DNA of 64,000 bases from Symbiodinium microadriaticum (lineage: Eukaryota; Sar; Dinophyceae; Suessiales; Symbiodiniaceae). This document shows positions 46,858 through 56,830 of this stretch, piece after piece. Numbering within the stretch: the first letter of the stretch is position 1; each line of letters opens with the position of its first letter. The stretch covers positions 39,724 through 103,723 of the forward strand of contig LSRX01000052.1 of the NCBI GenBank assembly GCA_001939145.1. Direction: 5' to 3'. The notes below the pieces were generated by a model. It did no database searches, was not told the origin of the DNA, and was given only the letters and a program-made list of their open reading frames with translations. Position numbers and translations under genes: made by a program.

Positions 46858-49800
46858 TGGTCCGAAGTAGAACCACTCCATTAAAAGTGGATCCGCTACC
46901 AATTTAGGGTGAAACAGCGAAACCTACAACTTGAGCAAAAGAAGCGAAAGTTCGCAGATGTAACCCACAAAACCAGTGGACACCAGATTCTTCTTGTTTG
47001 CAGTCGGTAAGGGTGGCAAAGGCAAGCAGTTATGCTAGCAGCGGAGCTATTTCGTCGATATTTATACTTCTCGTTATATCGAACCGTGTTTGCGAGCAGC
47101 ATCTCGCAGAACATCGGTTTGAGCCAAAACACTTATAGTCTCTCCTTATTCTTTCTTCTTAATACTTCGATATAAACGAGGAACAGGGTGTTGGCAAGTT
47201 GTGGGTTGTTGTTCGTCTTTGGGCTTGTTTATGACAACAACTTTTGTTGAACTACACTGTTTATGGTGTGGTGCTTGGTGTTTGCAACATGAATGATCCG
47301 GCGAAACCTAGTGAAACAATAATAAGCTAGGGTGGAAGCACCAGATGAGAAGCATCCCTATATCCCGTCACACCGAATACGTAAATTCTGATATCCTGCC
47401 AATACGATCGAGTTTTGCCGATATACCTCGCGGTTTCTGGTTTGCTTGTTCTTCTGGGTTTTAGTTGAGGGTTTGAGTATTCCTTTCGGGGCAGAGGTCT
47501 CCGAGGATAGGATTCATGGGTGTGGAAATGGCTATGAATGTGTAGGTCTCCCGGGGTCCTAAGCTTAAGCAGTATAGATTCCGGGCCGGGCTTGAAGTGG
47601 CGGGAGGCTTGTGGCTTTGGGTCTAAAGTCTAAAGCAGAGGTCTTCACAAGGCCCCAGAATCAAAACCTTTCAGAAATGCTACTATATACTCAATGCAGG
47701 GAGTCCTTTAGAGCCTGAATAAGCAGACTGAGCCGAAGCGAAGCCTTGGCCCGGAACCCGTAAAAGTCTTGAATATTGTATCCAAACCTACCTCAACCCT
47801 AAGCCCTGAAACCCTAAACCTAAACCCATATGGTCTTCCTCGCCGAGCGATCCTTTGGACGGACTGCGTGGCGACTGACTCTTGGCTTCTCAAAATTCGG
47901 AGTCTCAAGATTCGGATCTGTCGTGTATTTACTGAGGGCCTTTACCTTAAACCCTAAACCCATTTATATTTACATTATTGTATTTATTTATTCAAAAAGA
48001 TGGAGCTCTCGCGATCCGCCCCTGCAAGCACACACACCGATCGCTGTACAAGTGCATCACAATGCCAGCGAAAGCATTTCCTGAGCCCGACACAACACGG
48101 TTAGACCAGACCCCGAAGCCTTAGGATAACAAGCTAGCGAGCCCCTTAAACCATACAAGAAAACCTGTTGAAATCGGATCGAGTCGCCTGTGTCATCCCT
48201 TTGGAGAACCACCCGGCAGCCACCAGCCTTTTATTGGTTAGGAGGGTCCGGGGTTTATGAAGTATTGGACATAGAACCCTCAACCCACTATTTATTCTAA
48301 ATCGAAACTACTATAGCCGTGGCCTTCGAAAAGTGTGGCCCCGATTTGGATTCGAAGTAAACCGTGTGTCTCCGCTGCTTTGCACTTCAGTGCTTTCTCG
48401 GCAAGCATGGTGAGAGTGAGGTTCCACACCATCTTTGTGCAAGGGCACATTTTCTACGGGTTTTTCCGGGCTCGTTAATGAACCCGCCAAACCGTCAAAA
48501 ACTGTGGGCCACTCCATCGAGACGATTTCAACAGGAGTTGCATTTTGCTCCTACGGTTATTGCCGAAATCATGTGGGCACACTGAATGGCGCTATTTCAG
48601 GCATACTTGGTGGAGGGCACGGCGTGGCGGAGCGTGACGCTGCAGGATGTCCGTCAAAATCCGTCGCCTGCCGCCGTGCATGGGTACTGAATTCGGTTGC
48701 AAAATTTGTATACTGTGTGCAGACAGTAATGTAAGAAGTAAAACAAGGCAAAATGGGACACATGGAAAACGACAATGCCACCGCGCATCTGTCACCGTAC
48801 ATAAAACTCTGGCACCGATGGGGGCTACATCACACTGGACGCAATTCTTTCTATGTTTCTTTTGTGTGTCCTTGGTGTCTTTTTTGTGTCCACCGTGTTT
48901 GTGTTTCCTTTGTGTTTTCTTTGCTTCTTAGTGTCGTCTGTGTTCCCGTTCTTTGTGTCTACTTTCAGTCTTCGGAGGACTTATTGCCGTTTGGAGCTTA
49001 GCGCATGGAATACAATCACACGTGTCCCATGCGCAGCTGACCCCATGCAGCCTTTGTCAGCCTCATCACCATCATGGCTTTGCGTCTATGGAAACTTGCC
49101 GTGCAGCTCTACCGGGCATAGGCAATTTTGGGCCAGCTGCATGGTAAACGAGTGCTTTGAGAGGCTGTAAGAGCAGTGTTAGCGTCTCCAGAATGTGTCC
49201 GAGACAAAGTTTGTAGTGGATGGAACGGTTTCGTGTTGTCCAGTGGTGTGTGATGTTGTGTGTTGTTCATCAGTTGTAGTGATAGTGGGGTGTACTGCTA
49301 TCGTGCAGTTTAGGCAGCTTGCATGCGATGCGTTCTTTGATGGTTTGTTTTGTGGTGCATCAACATGTTCAATCGCAACTACGGTTCAACTTCCGTTTCG
49401 CGCAGCTTGTCGAGTTGAAACGATTGGCGCTCCTTGTTTTCGGTATCATGACCGAGCAAAACAAGACGTGCCAATATCGGGGCTCGGGAGCAAAGCCCAA
49501 GCATGTACACATGCATTGCAATGGCTGCCAGCAAACGACAAGCGAAATTCGATCCTTTGCAATTTGTGCGGGTTGTTGTGCTGGATGACAAGTATCTATT
49601 AAGTCGGGTTGTGAGGCCGTTCTGCCACAGGAGAGCAACATGCCGTCCAAGTCGACATTGGAAGCAAGAGCATCGACTTTGAACCGCAACGAATGTGGAT
49701 AGGGGTGACATACTGCTCAATTGGCCAAATTGTCAAAGTGTACTAGGCCCCGGAACGGCCGTCAATACATCGTTGCGAATAAATTTTGGGGGTTGTTGGC

Positions 49801-50755
49801 CTTGTAGCACACCATGCCAAGTTGCTGTCGTTGGATGCGGCGATGGGTTTTGGTCAGCAGTGGCATTTGCATGGTATCGTGTCGTGTAGTGCCGTCTCGT
49901 CCCCTCCAGACCGGTGCCACAGTCTTGCTGTGTGACCGCTGCAGCTGTTAATCTCAGCTTCGTTACACAGCATCATGTCAGTGGCGACATACCCCTTCGA
50001 AGATGTGCCATCGAGATTCCTTGAAGCATCATGCAAGGTGTAACGCAATTGTTTGTCGTTGACCCACAATTATTGCAAGGTGTACCGTCTCAAAAGCTCA
50101 CTTCATCACGAACCATGGATCCACGAATGATCCTCGTGCAGTCGGGGTCCGACTCCGGAAGCAGCGACAGCGAAGGCCATCGGCACTTGCATTCAACCAG
50201 AAAAGTATTAATCCCTAAGCCCCAAAAAGCCCAAAAGAAGGTACCTAGGGTTTGGGGGTTTTTGGGAAATGCCGTCAAAAGGTACCAGAAAGTCTGCACG
50301 TTTCTGACAAGGGTTTGCGGTTCCTTTCCCAAACTTTGTGTGTGGTCTCTCTGTCAGGCTTGCGCAACCTTGACGCAGAGTCGTTGGAGGATGTCGTTGA
50401 CGATATCTGCAAGGAGGCAGCATTACCTAGCATTTTAATTGAAATCCCCCTTAAATCGAAGCTTCTATCACCGACACCCCCAACGAGCTTCCAGCAGGGG
50501 CTTGCGAAGCCTCGGCGACGACTACGTAGCCTATGGCTGTACTGGAGCTCAACGTCCCTAAATAAACCTCAAGCCCTAAACTCTGTGTTCTTGATCACGG
50601 TACAGTGTGATCTGTTGGGAGCCTACACCGGGCAGACGTAAAAGAGTCACCCCAACTGTAAAAAAAAAACTCTAAACCCAATGCCGTGACATCTTGAATG
50701 GCTATCCCCACACTCTAAACCCTCACTTGGAGCTTGGCCATGAAAAACTCACAAA
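46858..50755. other. No recognisable gene
   Basis: About 3.9 kb, AT-richer at 46.9-47.4 kb and GT-rich at 48.8-49.9 kb. Frames such as 48435-48734, 49195-49602 and 50031-50438 plus are mutually overlapping and match nothing known to me. Confidence 0.4.
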
Positions 50756-50864
50756 CCCAGAGAACCCAATACCCCTTAATTAAGGAATCTTGCCTAAATC
50801 AGATTATTAAGGCCCCTATAATGTAATGTATATTCCTGAACTAAGGGGTATTGGGTTCTCTGGG
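50756..50864. mobile_element. 109-bp inverted-repeat (MITE/introner-like) element
   Basis: The two ends are perfect 23-bp inverted repeats, beginning CCCAGAGAACCC and ending GGGTTCTCTGGG. The interior contains TTAAGGCCCCTATAATGTA and TATATTCC, which resembles the centre of the 97-bp element family at 55562, 56740 and 62078. No protein is encoded. No clear target-site duplication is visible. Confidence 0.8.
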
Positions 50865-50959
50865 TAGCTCCCGGAAAACATCCGAGGCCTCTTGAAAACC
50901 TTCCGGTGGAGGAGCAAGCCGACTTGAATCTTGAGTCCGAAATCCAACATCCAACCCCA

Positions 50960-51275
50960 AACGGTTTAAGGGTTCAGGGTTTCGGGTTTAGGGTTTTGGG
51001 GGTTTAAAGTTTAGGGTGTAGGGTTTAGGGGTTTAGGGCTTAAGGTTTCGGGTTCAGGATTTAGGGCTTAGAGGTCTAGGGTTTAGGGTGTAGGGGTTTA
51101 GGGTTTCGGGTTTAGGGGTTTCGGGGTGTAGCCTTTGGAGGTTCAGGGTTTGAGGGTGAAGGCGAGAAGCCACGAGCCCGGCTGGCGCAGGGCGGTTTAG
51201 TAGGGTTTAGGGCTTAGGGGTTTAGGGGTTCAGGGTTTAGGGTTTAAATTTAGGGCTTAGGGGTTTAGGGAATGA
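50960..51275 (+). repeat. Interstitial TTTAGGG telomere-like tract
   Basis: Interrupted TTTAGGG, TTTAGGGG and TTTCGGG units on the plus strand in two clusters (about 50965-51140 and 51195-51270). Confidence 0.9.
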
Positions 51276-51555
51276 GCCCAACTTTGAGCCCGAAGAAGCT
51301 GTAAGAGACGTAGGACGCGGTTAGCGGACCTTCGCTGTACTTCGCAAGGACACAGACAGAGCTGCATGACGTTTTCAACCCAAATGCTCAAGCCTCACTA
51401 TGTAATTATTAGTTATGTTGTGTTGTATACCTTGGCTCAAACGATTTCCTGTTTGGACCGAAAGACTTCAAGCCCTGGGACCCTCGTAGGAGCCGTTATA
51501 GGAGCTCTTCGGGTCTGGAAAGGAACCCCTAAATGGACGAACCCCTCTGTCGCAG

Positions 51556-51612
51556 GTTCAGGGGCGCTTCCGCAAGGACGGCCTGCTTAAGACCTACTAC
51601 AAGCCGGACGAG
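51556..51612 (+). CDS. Possible upstream exon of the ligand-gated channel gene
   Basis: 57 nt flanked by a CGCAG acceptor and a GTCTCG donor, with GC-ending codons. It reads VQGRFRKDGLLKTYYKPDE in phase 0. It lies 0.9 kb upstream of the first recognisable channel exon. Linkage to that gene is inferred from strand, position and codon style only. Confidence 0.4.
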
Positions 51613-52427
51613 GTCTCGTCACCTTCATACTCCTAGAATAGAGTTTTAGGTTCAGAGCTTTAGGGTTTGGCGTTTAGAGGGTTCAGGGTAGAAGAGCTAA
51701 CTTTAAGGCTGTTTAGGGTTTCAGCGCTTCCGGGTGTTGGGGAGCAGGGTTCATGGCTTCGGGCTTTTGGTCCAGTCTTTTGAGAATTAGAGTCTCAGTT
51801 GCGAAAGCGGCCATGACAAAGCCTAAGCCCTAAACCCTCGGGCCGCGGTGACGATTTTCAGACCCGAAGCCATGGGTTTTTTGTGGTTGCTTAGGGTGCC
51901 ATAGACCCCCTGCAGCACTCTGAATCCCAAGCTGTGCTATGAGATACTCGGGGCCGAGAACTCGAGCTGGGGAGCGGTTCGAGAAGCTTAATCTTACGGG
52001 GTCGCCTTGATAAGGGCTTTCCAGATCAGTTGCGGCTCTATTGCATGAGTTGTACTCGTTTTCAGGGTTCTTTGGGAGCTCTTAGGTTGTTCAATCTTGC
52101 AGTGAGAAGCGAGGGATATACCTCGACTTTGTAGGGCTCTTAGTGTAAGGTACATGTCATCATTGAGGGGCATTGGGGAGGTTTTAGGGTTTGCGGCATT
52201 GAGGGTTCAAGGCTTCAGGGGTTTTAAGGCGTGCCAGGGCTTAGGTTTCAGGGCAGGGGTAAGACTAGTAAGACTTAGGGGGTTTGGGTGAAGTTGCAGC
52301 TTCAGAATTCATACAGCTTCCTGCAGGAAGCTCGCAACACACTGCAGAAACAGAATCAGGCTTCCTGCTGCCCCTTTAAAGCCTTGTAATTCTAATCCTC
52401 TGACAAAGCCTTGCATAAAAGTGAGAA

Positions 52428-52466
52428 ACCCTAAACCCTAAACCCTAAACCCTAAACCCTAAACCG
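52428..52466 (+). repeat. (CCCTAAA)n telomere-type tract just before an exon
   Basis: Five near-perfect CCCTAAA units that end about 10 bp before the acceptor AG of the exon at 52476. Confidence 0.95.
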
Positions 52467-52475
52467 ATAAGCCAG

Positions 52476-52631
52476 GTGGACTGCTCCGGTGCCAAAAAGG
52501 TTTACATGGACGTCCGTCCCCACGATCTGAAACGGATCGACGATGCGCGGGAGCAGTTTGGGCTCGTCTTCGTGCTACAGCTTTGGTGGATGGACCCTTT
52601 GTTTCGGGGTAGTGGGGGACTTGGGGAGAAA
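52476..52631 (+). CDS. Channel exon: first beta strands and loop D region
   Basis: Acceptor CCAG at 52472-52475. Reads VDCSGAKKVYMDVRPHDL then IDDAREQFGLVFVLQLWWMDP, where the WWMDP corresponds to the W-x-D-P after strand 2 of the extracellular domain. The donor is uncertain. A GT at 52609 would not be in phase with the next exon, but a GC at 52632 or a GA at 52626 would. Confidence 0.75.
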
Positions 52632-55600
52632 GCCTAGATAGAGCTTTGTTTCTTTTTTCTTTGCTCTCCATGAACTAAACCCCTAATCATTGCCCAAACC
52701 CCAGGACCCTGATTTGAGAGACTTCCCGTCGAAGCTTGTGCTTCGGAAGCCGGATGCACCGGGAGACGTGCCCTACATCCAAGAGATCGACGTGGTGGTT
52801 CGGCGCCTGGATCTCGACGGCACCCTGACATATGAGGAGCTCCCACATCGGCATGGCCGGAGGACTGCCAAGAAGGACGAGCATCTTAGTAGCTGATTGA
52901 GTACGCTTTGAAACTTTTTGGGATAATATGATCCTTAATAGAACTGAAAGTGTACACTTTGTTTTTATGCTTGTGAACTCAGCAACTAAGGTATGTCTAC
53001 CTGCATCCGCCGGCATGGAAGTATCACTTCTTCCCCAAGTACACCATCATGAACAAGGCCTTTCGAACCCGAAGCTCCCAAACCCCTAGACCCCTAAACC
53101 CCTAAACCCCTAAACCCCTAAACCCTTAAACCCGTAAACCCCTAAACCCCGAAACTCTAAGCCGAAGCGCAAGTTCCTTCTTCCTAAAAGTCCCTTTTCT
53201 TCTCAACCTCGACATCCCCCGAAACCTTCCAGGAACCCAACCGCCTGCGAATTCCTAATTCTCTAGTTCCAGATTCCCACACCCTAAACCCCAAATCTCC
53301 AAAAAAAACAAAAACATACCAAAAAAACTAAAACCTTCAAGCCTTAAAAACCCTGAAGATCCCTAAAGCGCTAAACCCATAAAGCCCTACCAAACCCCTA
53401 AAAAAGACCGAGGTCTAAGCCCCAAAGAGCCTTAAAACCCTAAAGAGCCCTAAAGATCCCTGAAACCCTTAAAAAACCCCCAGAAACCCCAAAAAAGGAA
53501 CTAAAACCCTAAAGCCTTAAAACCCTGAAAAAAAAAAGCCCTAAAGCCCTAGAAGCCCTAGAAGCCCTAAAAAAAAAAAACGAGGTCTTCGACGAGGAGG
53601 CCAAGGAGGACCAGGCCTTCGAGCCCGAGCTGCTCTGGTGCAACGAGGACTGGGCCCTTGGTCGAGGGGACGTTTGGGTTTGGGGACTTTAGGGGTTCCT
53701 TTTAAGGGATCTATAAGGGATCTATAAGGGTTTAGGGGCTCTACGGACTATCGTAGGGGTTCTGGGCCCTTGGTGAGGGGACTTTTGGTTTAGGGACTTA
53801 GGGTTTAAGGCTTCCTTTATTTAAGGTTTCCTTGTAGGGTTTAGGGTTTAGAGTTTAGGGGTCAGGGAACTAAGGAGTTTCATGTTTAAGTTACCATCAT
53901 AGGGTTTAGGGACTTAGGGACTTAGGGGTTTAGGGTTTAGGGACTTAGGGTTTAGGATTTAGGGTTTAGGGACTTAGGGTTTAGGAGGGGGCCATAAGCG
54001 GCTATCATAGGGATCCATTCCCCCCATTCCCTCCTAAGAACCAGACAGAGGAGGGCGGCTTCGTGCAGTGCAGGGTCCGGTACGACACCACCTTCGAGGA
54101 GCCCCGGGAAAGGCACTCAGAACCCTAACCCGAAACCCTAAAACCTAAACCCAAAACCCGAAACCCAAAACCCGAAACCCTAAACCCTAAACCCTTATAG
54201 ATCCCTTTATAAGGAACCCTATAGTTCGGAACCCAAAGAGGAGCCGCTGGAGTTGAACACCTTCCCCGTGGACCGCCAGCTCTGCCGACTGAAAATCACT
54301 GCCGAGATGCCCGTGGCTGGGCTCCTTTTAAATTTTGGGGTTTAGGGGTTTAGGGGTTTCTTTGAGGGCTCCTTGAAAGCTTAGGGCTCCTTTAAGGGTT
54401 TCTTTGAGGGCTCTTTGAAGGGTTCAGGGTTTCTTTAAGGGTTGAAAAAAGGATATTATAGCAACCTGTAGAGTTTCCTTATGATGGTGATGTAAACTAA
54501 GTTCCTTAACCAGAACCCAGGTGGAGGAGTTCCAGTTCATCACGCTCGACACCTGCAGGCCTGGTGTTCCTTAGGAATAGGCTTGGAAGGCCATCCGTTG
54601 TATTAGTTCCCTTTCGGATCCAAAAGGGCTTTTAGCAGGCGACTGGCGAAGATCCAGGACATGTGGGAAGTCGACCCCGACCATCAGTGTGTTGTGTACG
54701 TGCGGCACCCGGACGAGCACCTCCCAGGTGGCATGATAACCCAACGGTCGCTGGTGAACGTCGTACTGCACGTGCAGCGCCAGCCGGACTTCTTTTTCCA
54801 TTCTGTGGCCTTCATGGTCATGCTCATCAACATCATCAGTCTCTGCTCCTTCGCGATCAGGCCACACTACAGTTCTGGCAGGCTGTCCTTCCTAATTACT
54901 TGCTTCCTTGCGGTGGTTGCATACCGCTACATCGTGAATGACTCGCTGCCCCGGAAATCCTACATGACCTCGGCAGATGTTTACATCACCTTCGCGTGCT
55001 TGTTTCAGACCGCCCAGTGCCTGTGGACGAGTGGCCTCATGGTCGGCCTGCGGATGACTGGCGGCTACGATGAGCGCAGTGAAAGCTGGCATTGGGTCCT
55101 GATTCTGGACGCTGCCTTCGGGGGGCTTTGCCTTCTCTGCCTCATCCTCTCTCACGCGTGGCTGAAGACAGGACTTCGTAGTGGAGCACGTGATCTTTAA
55201 CCTTTTTGTTTTTGGTCCCTAAACCCTAAACCCTAAACCCTACACCCTAAACCCCTAAACCGTTTTTTCAATGCCATTTCCATCCCAATTGTCAACCTTT
55301 GGTTTTCTTCTGATACTGGACAACTAAGAGGAGCTTTCCGGCGAAAGAGCTGGCGGGAAGTTTACGACTTCAACAAGGAGCCCTTCATGCCGGTGGAGGA
55401 GGGAGCTTCAGAAACTGAGAAGCCCCTAAACCCTAAAGCCCTGATATAGACCCTACGCAGTAGGATCCTCAGTTGAAGGATGTCTTATTGTAAGCCCTGA
55501 ACGGTTTTGGGTTTTGGGTTGAGGGCAGGGTTTACGGTTGATTTCAGTACTAGTTATTACTGTTGATGAAATAAATCCTGCATTACTTTAAGGACCCTAA

Positions 55601-56318
55601 ACTATGGGAATTGTGGTATATTCCTTATTGTGGGTAATGCAGGATTTTTATCCTCAACCCGTAATTTTAAGTAACCTCCAGGAGTGCAGCAGCTGTGGCT
55701 CCTACCGGCTGAGCCTCCAGTGCAGACACGCAGACAAGACGAAAGCCTGCCAAGTCTGCGGGGCGAAGAGCGTCGTCACGCGCTACCTGGAGCCCATGAA
55801 GATTCTAGGCCATTCTGAGAGCAGTCCGGTGCTTTTTTGAGTTTTGTGTAAGACCTTAGTTTCAAAGAGGGAACGAGAACCATAATGACGAAGAGAATGG
55901 CTCCTGTTTGGGGAAGGAAGGCATTCTAGTTGTTCATGTAGCTACACATCGTCATTTTGGTAACTTTTAACTCACATTCCTGGCTACTTGGAGCACATGA
56001 AGACTCCAGAGCGCACAGCATTTTCAGCAACGAGGAGCAAGCAGAATCGTCGAAGGGCAGCCCTAAACCCTAAGCTCTAAATGGGTAGTTCTCTAAATAA
56101 GGGTCCCTTTTAGGGTCCCTTTTCATAAGGGTGCCGTACTATAGTGGGGATCGAAGACTTCACACCAGATCCAACTCTTAGAGCCCAGGAGTGAGCCCTT
56201 CACCGTCGTTCCATCGCTGACGGACCGCTTGCTCCGGCTGCGCAGCCACAGCCAAGAGCCGGACCCTGTAGAGGCTTACTTGGAAAAGGCGGAGCGCCTG
56301 AAGACCGGCAAGAAATGA
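52476..56318 (+). CDS. Pentameric ligand-gated ion channel homologue (multi-exon gene)
   Basis: At least ten short exons in one orientation give, in order, the landmarks of a Cys-loop-type receptor. These are: an IDDAREQFGLVFVLQLWWMDP strand/loop-D region; a WKYHFFPKYTIMNKA region; a RVRYDTTFEE strand; ELNTFPVDRQLCRL, equivalent to the Cys-loop F-P-x-D core; then four membrane segments with a TSLP-type M2-M3 link (NDSLPRKSYMT). Pentamers of this family open an ion pore in a membrane when a ligand binds. Ligand and ion selectivity cannot be told from this. The first cysteine of the Cys-loop is absent (Glu in its place), as in prokaryotic members. The N-terminus and signal peptide were not found; they should lie upstream of 52476. 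Introns are 90-520 bp and rich in telomere-like sequence. Exon borders are approximate; see the individual entries. Confidence 0.82.
52705..52892 (+). CDS. Channel exon: extracellular domain segment
   Basis: Acceptor CCCAG at 52700-52704, phase 0. Reads DPDLRDFPSKLVLRKPD, then YIQEIDVVVRRLDLDGTLTYEE, ending at a stop at about 52894-52896 unless spliced earlier. Codon use is GC-ending like the other exons. Its exact place in the family fold is not clear to me. Confidence 0.6.
52991..53066 (+). CDS. Channel exon: W-x-P-x-x-x-x-N region
   Basis: Follows an AACTAAG acceptor. Reads YVYLHPPAWKYHFFPKYTIM then NKA, which fits the tryptophan/asparagine region between loop D and loop A. The 3' limit is uncertain. 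Confidence 0.65.
53582..53660 (+). CDS. Channel exon: acidic loop segment
   Basis: Preceded by A-rich telomere-like intron. Reads EVFDEEAKEDQAFEPELLW then CNEDWAL, ending at a GT donor at 53661. A GC-ending coding island surrounded by AT-rich intron. Confidence 0.6.
54045..54119 (+). CDS. Channel exon: strand before the Cys-loop
   Basis: Acceptor ACCAG at 54040-54044. Reads TEEGGFVQCRVRYDTTFEEP in phase 0. Only a GA donor at 54120 keeps frame with the next exon (acceptor AG at 54239-54240). Confidence 0.7.
54241..54315 (+). CDS. Channel exon: Cys-loop core (FPVD)
   Basis: Reads EPLELNTFPVDRQLCRLKIT then AEMPV. F-P-x-D-x-Q-x-C is the family signature. The partner cysteine expected 14 residues upstream is Glu. 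The end is at a GT (54313) or GC (54316) donor, both in phase. Confidence 0.8.
54521..54565 (+). CDS. Channel exon: loop C region
   Basis: 45 nt between CCCAG and a GTTCCT donor at 54566. Reads VEEFQFITLDTCRPG in phase 0. Joins in frame to the membrane exon with a canonical GT-AG intron of 92 bp. Confidence 0.7.
54658..55177 (+). CDS. Channel exon: end of ligand-binding domain and membrane segments M1-M4
   Basis: Acceptor ATCCAG. Counting from Met at 54661, residues about 30-42 form the last strand (LVNVVLHVQRQP). M1 is about 44-66, M2 about 74-92 (SGRLSFLITCFLAVVAYRYI), then NDSLPRKSYMT, M3 about 104-126, and M4 about 144-166. The M1-M2 link has SSGRLS, without the Glu of typical cation channels or the Pro-Ala-Arg of typical anion channels, so selectivity is open. 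A GT donor at 55178 joins in frame to 55331; otherwise the frame ends at a stop at 55198-55200. The M3-M4 loop is very short, as in prokaryotic members. Confidence 0.88.
55331..55423 (+). CDS. Channel exon: cytoplasmic tail, basic then acidic
   Basis: With a canonical GT-AG intron from 55178 to 55330 the join reads in frame as KTGL then RAFRRKSWREVYDFNKEP and an acidic EEGASETE stretch. The tail after M4 is unusual for the family. The donor lies somewhere at 55405-55430. Confidence 0.65.
55562..55658. mobile_element. 97-bp inverted-repeat element, copy 1 (intronic)
   Basis: Ends GTTGATGAAATAAATCC and its near-complement GGATTTTTATCCTCAAC, about 25 bp inverted. The core includes CCCTAAACTATGGGAATT and GGTATATTCCTTAT. 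It sits in a channel intron, ending about 20 bp before the acceptor used at 55682. Confidence 0.88.
55682..55840 (+). CDS. Channel 3' exon with four-cysteine zinc-ribbon-like motif
   Basis: Acceptor CTCCAG. Reads ECSSCGSYRLSLQC then RHADKTKACQVCGAKSVV, i.e. Cys-x2-Cys and Cys-x2-Cys pairs typical of a zinc ribbon. YLEPMKILG follows and a stop is reached at 55838-55840 unless spliced. Similar YLE-x-MK motifs recur at about 55985 and 56275, suggesting small exon duplication. Membership of the channel gene is inferred from strand, spacing and phase. Confidence 0.55.
   Translation, partial: ECSSCGSYRLSLQCRHADKTKACQVCGAKSVVTRYLEPMKILGHSESSPVLF
55973..56058 (+). CDS. Possible short 3' exon
   Basis: Reads YLEHMKTPERTAFSATRSKQ then NRRR. 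It resembles the YLEPMK end of the preceding exon. Borders and phase are not established. Confidence 0.3.
56189..56318 (+). CDS. Probable terminal exon of the channel gene
   Basis: Acceptor GCCCAG. Reads SEPFTVVPSLTDRLLRLRSH then SQEPDPVEAYLEKAERLKTG and KK before TGA at 56316-56318. GC-ending codons and a basic amphipathic end suggest a true C-terminus. Linkage to the upstream exons is inferred. Confidence 0.6.
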
Positions 56319-56739
56319 GCTGGCGGGGAAGTTGCGATTCTAAGCCCTGGAACCTGCCTGCTCCTGAAACTCTATAATCCCTCATCGTGGCCCTAATCCC
56401 TTACCCTTCAAACCGAATTCACACATCCGAACCCCCAAAACCCCAAATCCACAAGCCCTCAAGCCGAATCCCTAAACGCTTGGCCCTATCATGGCTCTGC
56501 TTCCGAGCGGCTCAGGATTTCACCGTGGAAAGTTTTCCTAGATTGTCTGCCAGGCTTAGTGACTTCTACGACTTTCAGTCTGATTCTTCTTGTCCTTGAC
56601 AGCACAAGGCAACTCCGCAAGATGTTCGGTAAATGAATATCCGAAGCAGTGTATGTGTCGGGAACCCTCTCTCGACAACTCTGCCAACCTTGCTTGGTTT
56701 CACTTTCAGGTGCGTTGGGGTCATGATGAAGATGCATAC

Positions 56740-56830
56740 GGTTGATGATACGAACCCTGCATTATCCATCATAAAGAATCTACCATAACTCCCATAGTTT
56801 AGGGTCCTTAAGGTCATGCAGGATTTAGTT
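56740..56830. mobile_element. 97-bp inverted-repeat element, copy 2 (opposite orientation)
   Basis: Reverse-complement relative of copies 1 and 3, sharing TAAATCCTGCAT, CTTAAGGACCCTAAACTATG and the CATCAACC end. One end is interrupted by a TA microsatellite at about 56831. Confidence 0.85.

Noticed and set aside
48435..49689. Cys/Val-rich overlapping frames
   Set aside because: Three frames and the antisense strand are about equally open, with no recognisable domain, splice pattern or codon bias.
52634..53016. Minus-strand frames over the channel exons
   Set aside because: Antisense to exons with clear family motifs.
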